64,000 bases of DNA from Proteiniphilum acetatigenes DSM 18083 (GTDB lineage Bacteria > Bacteroidota > Bacteroidia > Bacteroidales > Dysgonomonadaceae), in contig NZ_KB905700.1 in assembly GCF_000380985.1 (NCBI RefSeq), positions 62,001 through 126,000 on the forward strand. Direction: 5' to 3'. Each line of letters opens with the position of its first letter. Position 1 is the first letter of the stretch. This document shows positions 9,410 through 17,637 of this stretch, in pieces. The position numbers were made by a program, and so were the translations under genes. Under the pieces are notes generated by a model, which saw only the letters and a list, made by a program, of their open reading frames with translations, did no database searches and was not told where the DNA came from.

Positions 9410-10099
9410 ATGAATATCGATAACTCATCATGGTACAATATAGAGAAGAAGCGGGCGCGGCTTGCTCTCCTGCCCGCCATTGTGTTTGTCGTCCTGGTCT
9501 GGGTGGCATTTATTGTCGACTATGCAGGGGTGTTTACATGGGACTTCTCACGTTTGGGGATATTGCCGGGAGTTGTTGACGGTTTGGTGGGGATCATCTT
9601 TTCACCTTTTATACATAGCTCTTTTTCCCATTTGCTGTCGAATACGCTCCCTCTGCTGATATTGATCTGGTTTTTGTTCTATTTTTACAGTAAGATCGCT
9701 TTTGGTGCTTTCATCTGTCTCTGGCTTTCAAGTGGATTTCTGACATGGATCATCGGACGCGGCTCTTATCATGTGGGTGCAAGCGGACTTGTGTTTGGGC
9801 TCCTTTTCTTTCTCTTCTTTAGCGGAATTTTCAGGAAGTATATCCCTTTGGTCGCGGTTTCCCTGATTGTTGCATTTATTTATGGAAGCACTATCTGGAG
9901 TATTTTTCCCATCACGGAGATGGTGGATGCTTCAATTTCATGGGAAGGGCATCTGTCGGGTGCCATTAGCGGTCTCATCTTTGCTATTGTTTTCCGCAAA
10001 CAAGGGCCACAGAAACCAGAAGTAGTGTGGGAGGAGGATAATGATGAGTTGGATAAGGGGACTGGGGAGAGACGGGGTGACTGGGAGACGGGGTGTTAA
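9410..10099 (+). CDS. Rhomboid-family intramembrane serine protease
   Basis: A 229-residue integral membrane protein with about six hydrophobic helices. The rhomboid catalytic signature is complete: HLLSN with Asn78, GASG with nucleophile Ser125, and His181 in EGHLSGAISG. Rhomboids cleave transmembrane helices of client proteins; the client is unknown. The C-terminal tail (about residues 217-229, GTGERRGDWETGC) is encoded by a G-rich repeat resembling intergenic words elsewhere, so the reading frame seems to have been extended or altered by a repeat. The gene converges with the sugar transporter at 10190 across a hairpin. Confidence 0.92.
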   Translation: MNIDNSSWYNIEKKRARLALLPAIVFVVLVWVAFIVDYAGVFTWDFSRLGILPGVVDGLVGIIFSPFIHSSFSHLLSNTLPLLILIWFLFYFYSKIAFGAFICLWLSSGFLTWIIGRGSYHVGASGLVFGLLFFLFFSGIFRKYIPLVAVSLIVAFIYGSTIWSIFPITEMVDASISWEGHLSGAISGLIFAIVFRKQGPQKPEVVWEEDNDELDKGTGERRGDWETGC

Positions 10100-10116
10100 T
10101 GTGATGGGTAGGAAAA

Positions 10117-10157
10117 TAAAAAGGATGATGGCTTCAACCCGTAGTGAACCATCATCC
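10117..10157 (-). terminator. Terminator of the rus-like operon
   Basis: A perfect 9-bp stem GGATGATGG (10123-10131) / CCATCATCC (10149-10157). Read on minus, the stem is followed by a T-rich tract (complement of 10113-10122), so it terminates the long minus-strand operon ending at 10190. Confidence 0.75.
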
Positions 10158-10189
10158 CAAAATAGATTATTTAAAGACTTTGCTTGCGT

Positions 10190-11200
10190 CTAACTTCCGC
10201 CGGAGACGACAATCATGGCCAATCCTGCGATAAACAGGATAAACATAAGCGTCAGTAACAGATTTACCGGCTTAGAAGCGCCTTTGAACTCTTTCCATAT
10301 GAATACACCCCATAACGCGGCGATCATGGGTGCACCCTGCCCCAGAGCATAAGAAATGGCCGGACCGGCTTTTCCTGCGGCAATATAGCTCAAAGCCGTA
10401 CCCACACCCCAGATAATACCACCTAAAATTCCCACTGAATGTGTACCCAGGCTGCCTTTGAAATATTGGGAATAACTCACCGGTTCTCCCATAAAGGGTC
10501 TCTTCATGACAACGGTGTTGAATATGAAATTACTTACCAATATCCCTAACGAGAAAATAAAGAATGCACCGTAGGGAGTCAGCATCCCGGGTGTGGGGTT
10601 CTCCAGGTTATTCAGATCCATAGCAGAAGCGACAAACCGATAGAAGAAAGACATCAGGATCCCGGCACATATGGCAATAGTAATCCCTTTCTTTTTGTTC
10701 CTGCCTGCTTCCGTTCCCGAACCCACTTTTCCTGAAGCAAGGCCGTTCAGAATAATAGCAATAACAATCAGGACTACACCTGCAAACAGGATGACAGGGT
10801 CGCCTTTCGGTGCACCGAAGTAATTGATAAATACACCTAATACAAGTGCCAATCCCACTCCCACGGGAAAAGCGACCGACATTCCTGCCAATGAGATGGA
10901 AGCCGACAATAATATATTGGATGCATTAAAAATAATACCTCCTACAAATGCACTCCGGAAATTATTCGCATCTACCTGTACGATATCGTCGGTAAAACTG
11001 CGCCCCTGCTCGCCAATACTTCCCAGCGTGAATCCCAAAATAAGGGAAAGGAGTACAATACCGATTACGTAATCCCAATAGAACAGTTCATACCGCCATG
11101 TCTTTGCGGCCAATTTTTGCGTATTGCCCCACGATCCCCAGCAAAGCATGGTAATAAGGCAGAGTAATACTGCTAACGGATAATTTTGTACGATAAACAT
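10190..11200 (-). CDS. GRP-family sugar (ribose/glucose) transporter, RusT-like
   Basis: A 336-residue inner-membrane protein with about ten hydrophobic helices and the N-terminal motif MLCWGSWGNTQKLA characteristic of the glucose/ribose porter (GRP, RhaT/DMT-related) family. Other landmarks are ISLAGMSVAFPVGVGLALVLG and the C-terminal helix pair GQGAPMIAALWGVFIWKEFKG. It is the last gene of the operon, 14 bp after ribokinase. That pairing makes ribose, or a ribose-containing breakdown product, the probable substrate, matching the transporter position in rus loci of Bacteroides. Substrate assignment is by context only. Confidence 0.84.
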   Translation of the reverse strand: MFIVQNYPLAVLLCLITMLCWGSWGNTQKLAAKTWRYELFYWDYVIGIVLLSLILGFTLGSIGEQGRSFTDDIVQVDANNFRSAFVGGIIFNASNILLSASISLAGMSVAFPVGVGLALVLGVFINYFGAPKGDPVILFAGVVLIVIAIILNGLASGKVGSGTEAGRNKKKGITIAICAGILMSFFYRFVASAMDLNNLENPTPGMLTPYGAFFIFSLGILVSNFIFNTVVMKRPFMGEPVSYSQYFKGSLGTHSVGILGGIIWGVGTALSYIAAGKAGPAISYALGQGAPMIAALWGVFIWKEFKGASKPVNLLLTLMFILFIAGLAMIVVSGGS

Positions 11201-11214
11201 AAATTCAATATAAA

Positions 11215-12141
11215 TTAATGGTTTGTTGTTTTCATTTTTAAGAAATTACGCACTTCGGTTTCTGTCGGTATAGAAGGCTGTGCTCCCATACGTGTGACAC
11301 AAATGGCGGCTGCTGCGGATGCAAATTCAAGCGTCTCATGCCAACTGCGACCTTTGCTTAGTTCTGCGGCTAAAGCACCGCAGAACGTGTCGCCTGCTGC
11401 TGTCGTATCTACTGTTTCCACAGAGAAAGCCGGTATCTGTAAATATATTTGGTCGTTTTTTACTATGCAGCCTTGTTTGCCCAATGTCAAAACAACTGTT
11501 TTTACGCCCAAAGCCAATAATTTGTCAACAATTCCGTCTTCACCGATATGCTCTATTATTTCTCCTGAAACGATTTCAGCTTCGGTTTCGTTTACGATCA
11601 GAATATCTATCTTTTTAATGATATCCTCATCTAACTTTCTCGCGGGCGCCACGTTTAACAGTATCTGTTTCTTATTTTCATAGGCAAGGTCGCAAATGAC
11701 TTTGACCGTGTCGTATGGGATCTCCATTTGCAGGACAATCAAGTCAGCCTCCAATATCTCTTTTTCGATTTCGCGGATATATCCGGCAGAAAGCATCTCA
11801 TTCGCTCCTGAGATTATTACAATGCTGTTTTCTCCTTTCTCGTCCACCCAAATCATAGCTATTCCTGAAGAGGTATCCTCGACAATCAAAGATAGAGAGA
11901 CATCCAATCCCTCTTCCTTATAGTATTCCAGAGAATTCAGTCCATTGGTATCTTTGCCCAGGCTGGTTACAAATTTCACTGTTCCCCCGAGCCGATGTGC
12001 AGCCACTGCCTGATTCGCTCCTTTGCCCCCCATCGCCTGGAGATAGGAGACCCCCTTAATTGTTTCACCTGCCTTGGGAAACTTTTTTACTTTCGCGATT
12101 AAATCCGTATTGGAACTGCCAATCACTACTATCTTACTCAT
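11215..12141 (-). CDS. rbsK: Ribokinase
   Basis: A 308-residue PfkB-family kinase that phosphorylates ribose to ribose 5-phosphate. It has the first PfkB signature around residues 36-48 (QAMGGKGANQAVAA, the ribokinase-type sugar-binding glycine-rich loop), the NTDL start motif, and the second signature DTTAAGDTFCGALAAE with catalytic base Asp251. Length and motifs are normal. It is placed between a beta-propeller lipoprotein and the GRP transporter with spacings of 10-15 bp, and so is translated from the same mRNA. It is the cytoplasmic endpoint of the ribose route encoded by this operon. Confidence 0.93.
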   Translation of the reverse strand: MSKIVVIGSSNTDLIAKVKKFPKAGETIKGVSYLQAMGGKGANQAVAAHRLGGTVKFVTSLGKDTNGLNSLEYYKEEGLDVSLSLIVEDTSSGIAMIWVDEKGENSIVIISGANEMLSAGYIREIEKEILEADLIVLQMEIPYDTVKVICDLAYENKKQILLNVAPARKLDEDIIKKIDILIVNETEAEIVSGEIIEHIGEDGIVDKLLALGVKTVVLTLGKQGCIVKNDQIYLQIPAFSVETVDTTAAGDTFCGALAAELSKGRSWHETLEFASAAAAICVTRMGAQPSIPTETEVRNFLKMKTTNH

Positions 12142-12151
12142 ATTATATAAA

Positions 12152-13294
12152 TTATTCTTTAACTATTTGACTTTTCCAAATATGGTATGTCCATTCCGCA
12201 TGGTTATTGCCTGAAGGTTGTACATCAGGAGCAGCTTTACTGACTGTAAAGTAAAATGTTGGTTTCTCCCAGTCTTGTAAGTATCCCAGATTATCTCTCA
12301 ATAGGGCTGCGTTGTGGTTACGCGGATATCCGGTATCTTCCGGTATAATGCGATATATAGGTTTCCAGCTACCTGTTTGATTCATAAAATCGGAAAGATT
12401 CATGTAATCGATTTCCAGTGAGGTGTTCAGGTAAGCCGGATAATCAGTCGGATGGGGTTGTACCGGACGGATCATTATGATCTTGTCGGCTTCTTTGTTG
12501 ATGGCAAAATCAGCGTTGCATGTGTAATCCGCACTTTGGTTGTCTATTGCTTTCAATCCGCTTTGTACGATAGTTTGAGGTGAAGTTATCGTATAGTTAT
12601 CCATATTGCTGAAATCCGCTTCCGACCATACAATCCGCGTACCGCCGATATCTCCGACGGTATATGTCAGTAGTACTTTGCCTTTTCCATCCAAAGATAC
12701 TACAGATGGTTGGCCTACTCCCCATGCTTTACCGGATCCGCCGACACTCTGATCCCCGGGTGTGGACCATGTCTTTTTTACAATCTGTTCCGGGTATTTT
12801 ACCCAACTGTCCGTATCCAGCTTGTTACTGAATGCTACGCCGATTTCATTGTAATATACTCCATACATATTGCCCAGGAAAAACATGGCATATTTATAGG
12901 TTACACCATCCCAGGTGAAATCGCCGGCAATAACCGAAGGATCACACGTATGATGGTCGTCCCATGAACCCGATACTCCGGGCTGCAGGACGCTTTTGGC
13001 ACCTGTCTTCGTACCATCGGGATTGATCTTTATATGATAAATATTATCGACCATGATCAGATTATTGGGATTTCCGCAGAAGAACATGTGAATACTTCCG
13101 TCTTCCTGTTGCAATACACTTGGACAATAAGAATACCTGCTTTCCCCCTGAAACCCGAATACGAATTCCGGGGTAGCTATAGCTGAAATCGGGTTTCCCG
13201 GCCCCGGCGGGTCAATAGGTGGCTCAATAGGATCCCCTTCCGAACAGGAAGATATAAACCATATTCCGATGAGTAGAAAGAAATATTTAATCAT
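12152..13294 (-). CDS. Beta-propeller lipoprotein, GH43/GH32-like fold (copy 1)
   Basis: A 380-residue lipoprotein (lipobox FISSC, Cys17) with a proline-rich linker to residue 35 and then repeated beta-strand blocks typical of five-bladed propeller glycosidases: YCPSVLQQEDGSIHMFFCG, DDHHTCDPSVI, AWGVGQPSVVSLDGKG, GYPRNHNAALLRDNLGYL. It shares these blocks in the same order with the protein at 15582, so the two are paralogues. No family-specific catalytic triad can be assigned with confidence. Its position beside nucleoside hydrolases and ribokinase resembles the predicted glycoside hydrolases of rus loci, suggesting release of ribose from a glycoside. This is inference. Confidence 0.75.
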   Translation of the reverse strand: MIKYFFLLIGIWFISSCSEGDPIEPPIDPPGPGNPISAIATPEFVFGFQGESRYSYCPSVLQQEDGSIHMFFCGNPNNLIMVDNIYHIKINPDGTKTGAKSVLQPGVSGSWDDHHTCDPSVIAGDFTWDGVTYKYAMFFLGNMYGVYYNEIGVAFSNKLDTDSWVKYPEQIVKKTWSTPGDQSVGGSGKAWGVGQPSVVSLDGKGKVLLTYTVGDIGGTRIVWSEADFSNMDNYTITSPQTIVQSGLKAIDNQSADYTCNADFAINKEADKIIMIRPVQPHPTDYPAYLNTSLEIDYMNLSDFMNQTGSWKPIYRIIPEDTGYPRNHNAALLRDNLGYLQDWEKPTFYFTVSKAAPDVQPSGNNHAEWTYHIWKSQIVKE

Positions 13295-13333
13295 GTTACT
13301 TATTGTTTTAGAGATGTGTTTGTGTCCGGATAT

Positions 13334-14377
13334 TTATTTGAAATTGGCCGGTTGCCGGCTGATCAATTCAATAAAATGTTGCTTGATATTCTCAGCCTGA
13401 ATGGAATCCACCATTAAATAATACCGATCACCTTTCTCATCGGCTGTAAAAGTAGTAGCTCCTTTATCCGTTACATCAATCTTGCCTGCAGGAGAAATAT
13501 TGAAATAAGAGGGACCTTCCACTGAATATAATACTGAAGTCAGATCCCAGGTAGGACGGTCATAAGGCATTTCCAGATAACATTTATAAGCCTCTACCAT
13601 CGGGTGTGCCGGTGCCCATCCGAAATCATTTTCAATGCTGGCGCCCGGATAGTTGATTGCAATTCCCACTTCAAAGGGGGAAGTTACCACACGTGTCGGC
13701 CATTCGGCAAAGACCTTTTTTGCGGCTGGAATGTCTTTCACGATGTTGTACTCATATAGATCCGGATTATTGAAGCATCCTGCCATGGTGCATAATAGCT
13801 TCACTTTCTTTGCAACCAACTCTTTTCCTGTCAGTGGTGAAAAATCATCTCCGGGAGTATCCAGTAAACGGGCCAGATTGGTAGAGAAACCTACAGAGAT
13901 AATTGTAATGGAATTATCGGGTTGTTTAGCCAATAGTTCACGATACAGCATATGCGCTTCCGGTAGAGTTGAATAGTCTTTGAGGGAACGGTGAAATATC
14001 GGCTCCCCGTTCTCTTTGTTCATCAGGGATACACATTTGGCATAATTGGTAGCATCATTCTCGCAGTCTGCGCCATTGTGTATGATACCAACAGGAATTT
14101 CAGGATAACCATACCAGGTATTCATAATGTCCGTATATTCAGGGGGATATATGCCTTCTTTGTTGATCATAATCCCTAACAAGTTTATGTCTCCTGCATC
14201 CATGTATTTATAGAGCATATCCAGCGCTAAGGCATCATCCACATCGTTGCCGATATCCGTTTCAAAGATAATTTTCTGTGCATCTGAAACAGTTTGTGTA
14301 CTCCGGTCTTTAGATGTGCAGCCGGACAAAGCGATCAGTAATAAAAGGCTTACTACATGAAATTTGTTGTCGGTCAT
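13334..14377 (-). CDS. Nucleoside hydrolase lipoprotein (IU-NH family, copy 1)
   Basis: A 347-residue exported lipoprotein (ALSGC, Cys20) of the inosine/uridine-preferring nucleoside hydrolase family, which hydrolyses the N-glycosidic bond of ribonucleosides to base plus ribose. The calcium-binding Asp-rich start motif appears as ETDIGNDVDDALALDML (residues 39-55); the first Asp of the usual DTD is Glu39 here, whereas the paralogue at 24656 keeps Asp. Other conserved parts include IMNTWYGYPEIPVG, ISVGFSTNLARLL and MPYDRPTWDLTSVLY. The paralogue has exactly the same length. It presumably acts in the periplasm on imported nucleosides. Confidence 0.88.
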   Translation of the reverse strand: MTDNKFHVVSLLLLIALSGCTSKDRSTQTVSDAQKIIFETDIGNDVDDALALDMLYKYMDAGDINLLGIMINKEGIYPPEYTDIMNTWYGYPEIPVGIIHNGADCENDATNYAKCVSLMNKENGEPIFHRSLKDYSTLPEAHMLYRELLAKQPDNSITIISVGFSTNLARLLDTPGDDFSPLTGKELVAKKVKLLCTMAGCFNNPDLYEYNIVKDIPAAKKVFAEWPTRVVTSPFEVGIAINYPGASIENDFGWAPAHPMVEAYKCYLEMPYDRPTWDLTSVLYSVEGPSYFNISPAGKIDVTDKGATTFTADEKGDRYYLMVDSIQAENIKQHFIELISRQPANFK

Positions 14378-14394
14378 AAATATATATTTTTGAG

Positions 14395-15585
14395 TTAATG
14401 ATTGGGTGAAATAGAGATATATAGTTCGGGAATCACCTTCTGAAATGCTTTCTCGTTCTCTTCAAGGTCAGGGCGATAGTAAATTTCTTTTTCAGACGGC
14501 TTATCGGTATATAAGAACTGGAAGCGCCCGTCATTTCTTATCTCGGTGATATTACAACGGCGCAGTTCGTTCTTTATTATCCGGTCGCCCTCCCTGACAT
14601 TCCCTTCTTTGATAAGGAAGTACTCCCCACCGGGAGTACACACGATTTCCCTTTGTGTCGCTTTTAACCAGATCGCACTTTCCCATACATGAAATGGTTT
14701 TGGATACTGGTCAATATTTATATTTACCGGATATGCAGCATCCATTGCCCGAAGAAAATCATATTGCAATTTCCGGTTGAAAGCAAAGTCCAGATATTGT
14801 CGTAACCGGGGATCCATTTGTTTGGTAAATTCCATATCAGGTAATCTCCAATAGGTGTTATTCTTATCTTTAATAAATCCTCCATCTTTACCTGCACACG
14901 GATAGATAGCTACCGGAAGATCGGATTGTAAGATTCTGGTAAAAGCAAATACATCCAGGGCCACGTTCCATTCTCCTCCCGGAATGGCATTCGCTCCTTC
15001 GTCGCTTCCTAATTCGTGGTTTTTACTTGCCGTCCCGGCACTCAGATGGATTTTACTTATTTTCTTTTTTAACAGGTCTGGATTGCGGTTATAGGCTACT
15101 GCCAGTATTCTTGCCGAACCAAAAGAAAGGATTTCAACGGGTTCTTCACATTCTGTTAATATTTTTATGAACAATGAAATCGCTTCTTGTTCATAATCAG
15201 GTAAATCTTCCATCTTATCCTCTTCCGATTTCATCATGGATAACGGGCCGAGTGCATATGGTATCTTTTTATTGAAAATATAGTTTAGTTGTTCCACCGG
15301 AATGATACCGGCCTCTCTCGGTCCTCTCGGATCTTTCCATAATGTCGGATGGTCGGCCGTATCCTTTCTGAAAGCATCTGTAATATCTAAAAGCACAGCT
15401 TTCAGGTCAACATCCGGTAAGCCGAACCCCATGATAAGATCCATATTATCTCCCGGATCCTGATAAGGATGGTATAAATCGGTAATGACCACTACAGGAA
15501 TATTATGCCGTTGTGCCCTTGTCTTCCCAAAAGGGAAGGCAAGGATATACACAAGACACAACATTAGAAATAGAGTTTTTCTCAT
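14395..15585 (-). CDS. Divergent nucleoside-hydrolase-fold secreted protein
   Basis: A 396-residue protein with a signal peptide (cleavage expected after TRA, about residue 24). The mature N-terminus VVVITDLYHPYQDPGDNMDL (31-50) resembles the Asp-rich metal loop of nucleoside hydrolases, but with a longer insertion: Asp36, then DPGDNMD (43-49). IPYALGPLSMM and VEILSFGSARILAVAYN match positions of the family core. It is likely a distinct subfamily acting on a nucleoside or ribosyl derivative; substrate unknown. The stop of the upstream gene at 15582 overlaps this ATG by 4 nt, indicating translational coupling. Confidence 0.72.
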   Translation of the reverse strand: MRKTLFLMLCLVYILAFPFGKTRAQRHNIPVVVITDLYHPYQDPGDNMDLIMGFGLPDVDLKAVLLDITDAFRKDTADHPTLWKDPRGPREAGIIPVEQLNYIFNKKIPYALGPLSMMKSEEDKMEDLPDYEQEAISLFIKILTECEEPVEILSFGSARILAVAYNRNPDLLKKKISKIHLSAGTASKNHELGSDEGANAIPGGEWNVALDVFAFTRILQSDLPVAIYPCAGKDGGFIKDKNNTYWRLPDMEFTKQMDPRLRQYLDFAFNRKLQYDFLRAMDAAYPVNINIDQYPKPFHVWESAIWLKATQREIVCTPGGEYFLIKEGNVREGDRIIKNELRRCNITEIRNDGRFQFLYTDKPSEKEIYYRPDLEENEKAFQKVIPELYISISPNH

Positions 15586-16613
15586 TTAAAATAACTTTTG
15601 AGATTAAATGTTGCTGAATACAGATCATAAGACCACAGCCAGTTTTCTCCTGTCATGGCCGGAGTAAAATACATTATGAGCTCGTCATCATTCAGCATAT
15701 ATCCTTTGGTATCGGTCAGAATACCGGGATTATGATTTCTCGGGAAACCCGATTCTTCAGGTCCGACATGTCCGATTTCTATCCAACGATTCTCTTCGGA
15801 AAACATATCTTCCGTTCTTGGCATATAGGCTAAACGAGAGACATCGCCTACCCAGGTAGGTATTTCCTCGATAGGACCAACACGCATCTCGGAAACCATA
15901 TATATATTCTTATCAGACATGGCCGGATAATTGTTGGATCCCATAAAACGGATCGGCTTCTCTTCTCCTATCACGATGTTATCCAGATCATTCATTTTGA
16001 TTTCACGCATGCAAAATCTGCCATTCTCGGTCGTGGAACTATAGAATAATTGGATGGTCGTGGAATCCTTGACAATTGTCGTACTCTGCCCGACTCCCCA
16101 TTTTGTTCTGTCTTCGTATGGTATCAAAGGATTACGATCGAATTTAATATAGGGTCCTTCAATGTTTTTGGAGATGGCCAGTCCGATCTGATTATGTTTA
16201 CTGTCCCATTGGTCAACACCTAAATAGGTCATAATCCAATTGTAAGTCTCTCCCTTATATGTGGTTTTAAACTCGCGGACATCCGGATCACAGATATGGC
16301 AGTTGTCCCAGCCTGTTTCGGAGGGAGCAATAATCTGAGTACCGGGTTGCCATACATAGCCATCGGCAGTAGGGATTCCCTTATACAGGTATACATAATC
16401 CACTATTTCGAAGGGATCACGGTTTTCACATATAAATCCATAACGGATCCCATACTGATCCTGTATGACGCTGGGGGCATAGTTGTAATGCCCTGCACCG
16501 CCACTGAATTCATATCTGATTTGAGGGGTAATAGTAAGAGGTCTCTCACTATCAGTTCTGCTTTGGCATCCCCAAAGCAGAACTACAATAAAACAGATAA
16601 AAAATGATTTCAT
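15582..16613 (-). CDS. Beta-propeller lipoprotein, GH43/GH32-like fold (copy 2)
   Basis: A 343-residue lipoprotein (LLWGC, Cys16). The strand blocks YAPSVIQDQYGIRYGFICE, NCHICDPDV, KWGVGQSTTIVKDSTT and GFPRNHNPGILTDTKGYML align in order with those of the 12152 protein, showing a within-operon duplication with strong divergence. The block order suggests a five-bladed propeller of the GH43/GH32/GH117 type. A catalytic role on ribosides is possible but unproven; it could also be a binding protein. It overlaps the next gene by 4 nt. Confidence 0.75.
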   Translation of the reverse strand: MKSFFICFIVVLLWGCQSRTDSERPLTITPQIRYEFSGGAGHYNYAPSVIQDQYGIRYGFICENRDPFEIVDYVYLYKGIPTADGYVWQPGTQIIAPSETGWDNCHICDPDVREFKTTYKGETYNWIMTYLGVDQWDSKHNQIGLAISKNIEGPYIKFDRNPLIPYEDRTKWGVGQSTTIVKDSTTIQLFYSSTTENGRFCMREIKMNDLDNIVIGEEKPIRFMGSNNYPAMSDKNIYMVSEMRVGPIEEIPTWVGDVSRLAYMPRTEDMFSEENRWIEIGHVGPEESGFPRNHNPGILTDTKGYMLNDDELIMYFTPAMTGENWLWSYDLYSATFNLKSYFK

Positions 16614-16630
16614 TCCGCATGCTTAATTAG

Positions 16631-17620
16631 TTAGTCTTCTACCTGAATATCTTTCACCGGCCGGATCATGGCTGCGCGTATTTTTTGCCCGTCACCCCAG
16701 CCCCATACGTCGCGGTAACCTCCGGCATCTCCCAGAGACATACCGCCATGTGTGGGACTTAATGATGTGCCCGTCCGAACAGCGCACAGCCATCCACGAT
16801 CGACCATCCCGGTTTCGTTACGCCATCCGCTTTGCGGAAGAAACAGGCAACCCAATTGTTTCAGATTATCTTTGTTGGCATTCGCTGCAATGGATGCGGG
16901 AACACCTATAATTAAGCCGTCCACGTTAAATCCGGTTTGCGCTTTTGACACCCAGGTTGCTCCGAGTTCCCAGAGTGCTACCATCTCTGCGGCGGTAGGG
17001 ACACGCCATCCTTCGGGAGAGGGATCGTTTTCAGGAAGCCAGTCGGTTCCGTCGTTTGTATAACTGGCCGGCCAGTTTTCCGGTGCCGGATCACCTTGCG
17101 GACCGCTGGGATAGCCTGTTTTCCGATTAAACTGATAATACATACCCGGATCATCCGGTGAAGAGGCAAATGCACCCGGTGCACCAATATTTTTGGTAGA
17201 CCATACCATACCATTTATCAACACTTCGTCTTCGCCAAGTACCATGGTTTCCTGGAGAACTTTTGATCTCAGCACTCTGTCATCCGACTTAACGTTTATA
17301 ATGATCGACCGCAATTTTACAAAAGAAGTGCTTGGAGTAACAGTGAGAGTGATTACTTTCTTGCCACTCCCCGAAGTCTCGCTTAATGTACACCAATCAA
17401 CAGCTGAACTGTTGGATTCGGTTAATTCGATGGTCCATGCTTCATTTCCGGTTATTGTCAGTTCGTATGTTCCTCCTTCGGCACTCACAGGGATCGCTAC
17501 CGGATACACTCCAAACCGGTTGGAGTCTGATTCGATTACATAACCGGAATCATTATCATCACATCCGGAAAGCATCAAAAGTAGCACGAATGTTCCTAAT
17601 AAATATTTTATATTGGTCAT
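16631..17620 (-). CDS. BACON/FISUMP-domain surface lipoprotein
   Basis: A 329-residue lipoprotein (LMLSGC, Cys20). Residues about 38-125 look like a BACON domain (strand pattern with WCTLSETSGSGKKVITLTV), a beta-sandwich common in SusD-linked lipoproteins. The C-terminal half contains GWRVPTAAEMVALWELG and GCLFLPQSGWR, matching the Fibrobacter major paralogous (FISUMP) domain. It sits 18 bp after susD, the position where surface glycan-binding proteins are usually encoded, so a ligand-binding role at the cell surface is likely. The ligand is unknown. Confidence 0.8.
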   Translation of the reverse strand: MTNIKYLLGTFVLLLMLSGCDDNDSGYVIESDSNRFGVYPVAIPVSAEGGTYELTITGNEAWTIELTESNSSAVDWCTLSETSGSGKKVITLTVTPSTSFVKLRSIIINVKSDDRVLRSKVLQETMVLGEDEVLINGMVWSTKNIGAPGAFASSPDDPGMYYQFNRKTGYPSGPQGDPAPENWPASYTNDGTDWLPENDPSPEGWRVPTAAEMVALWELGATWVSKAQTGFNVDGLIIGVPASIAANANKDNLKQLGCLFLPQSGWRNETGMVDRGWLCAVRTGTSLSPTHGGMSLGDAGGYRDVWGWGDGQKIRAAMIRPVKDIQVED

Positions 17621-17637
17621 AATTTGTAGATTTTCAA

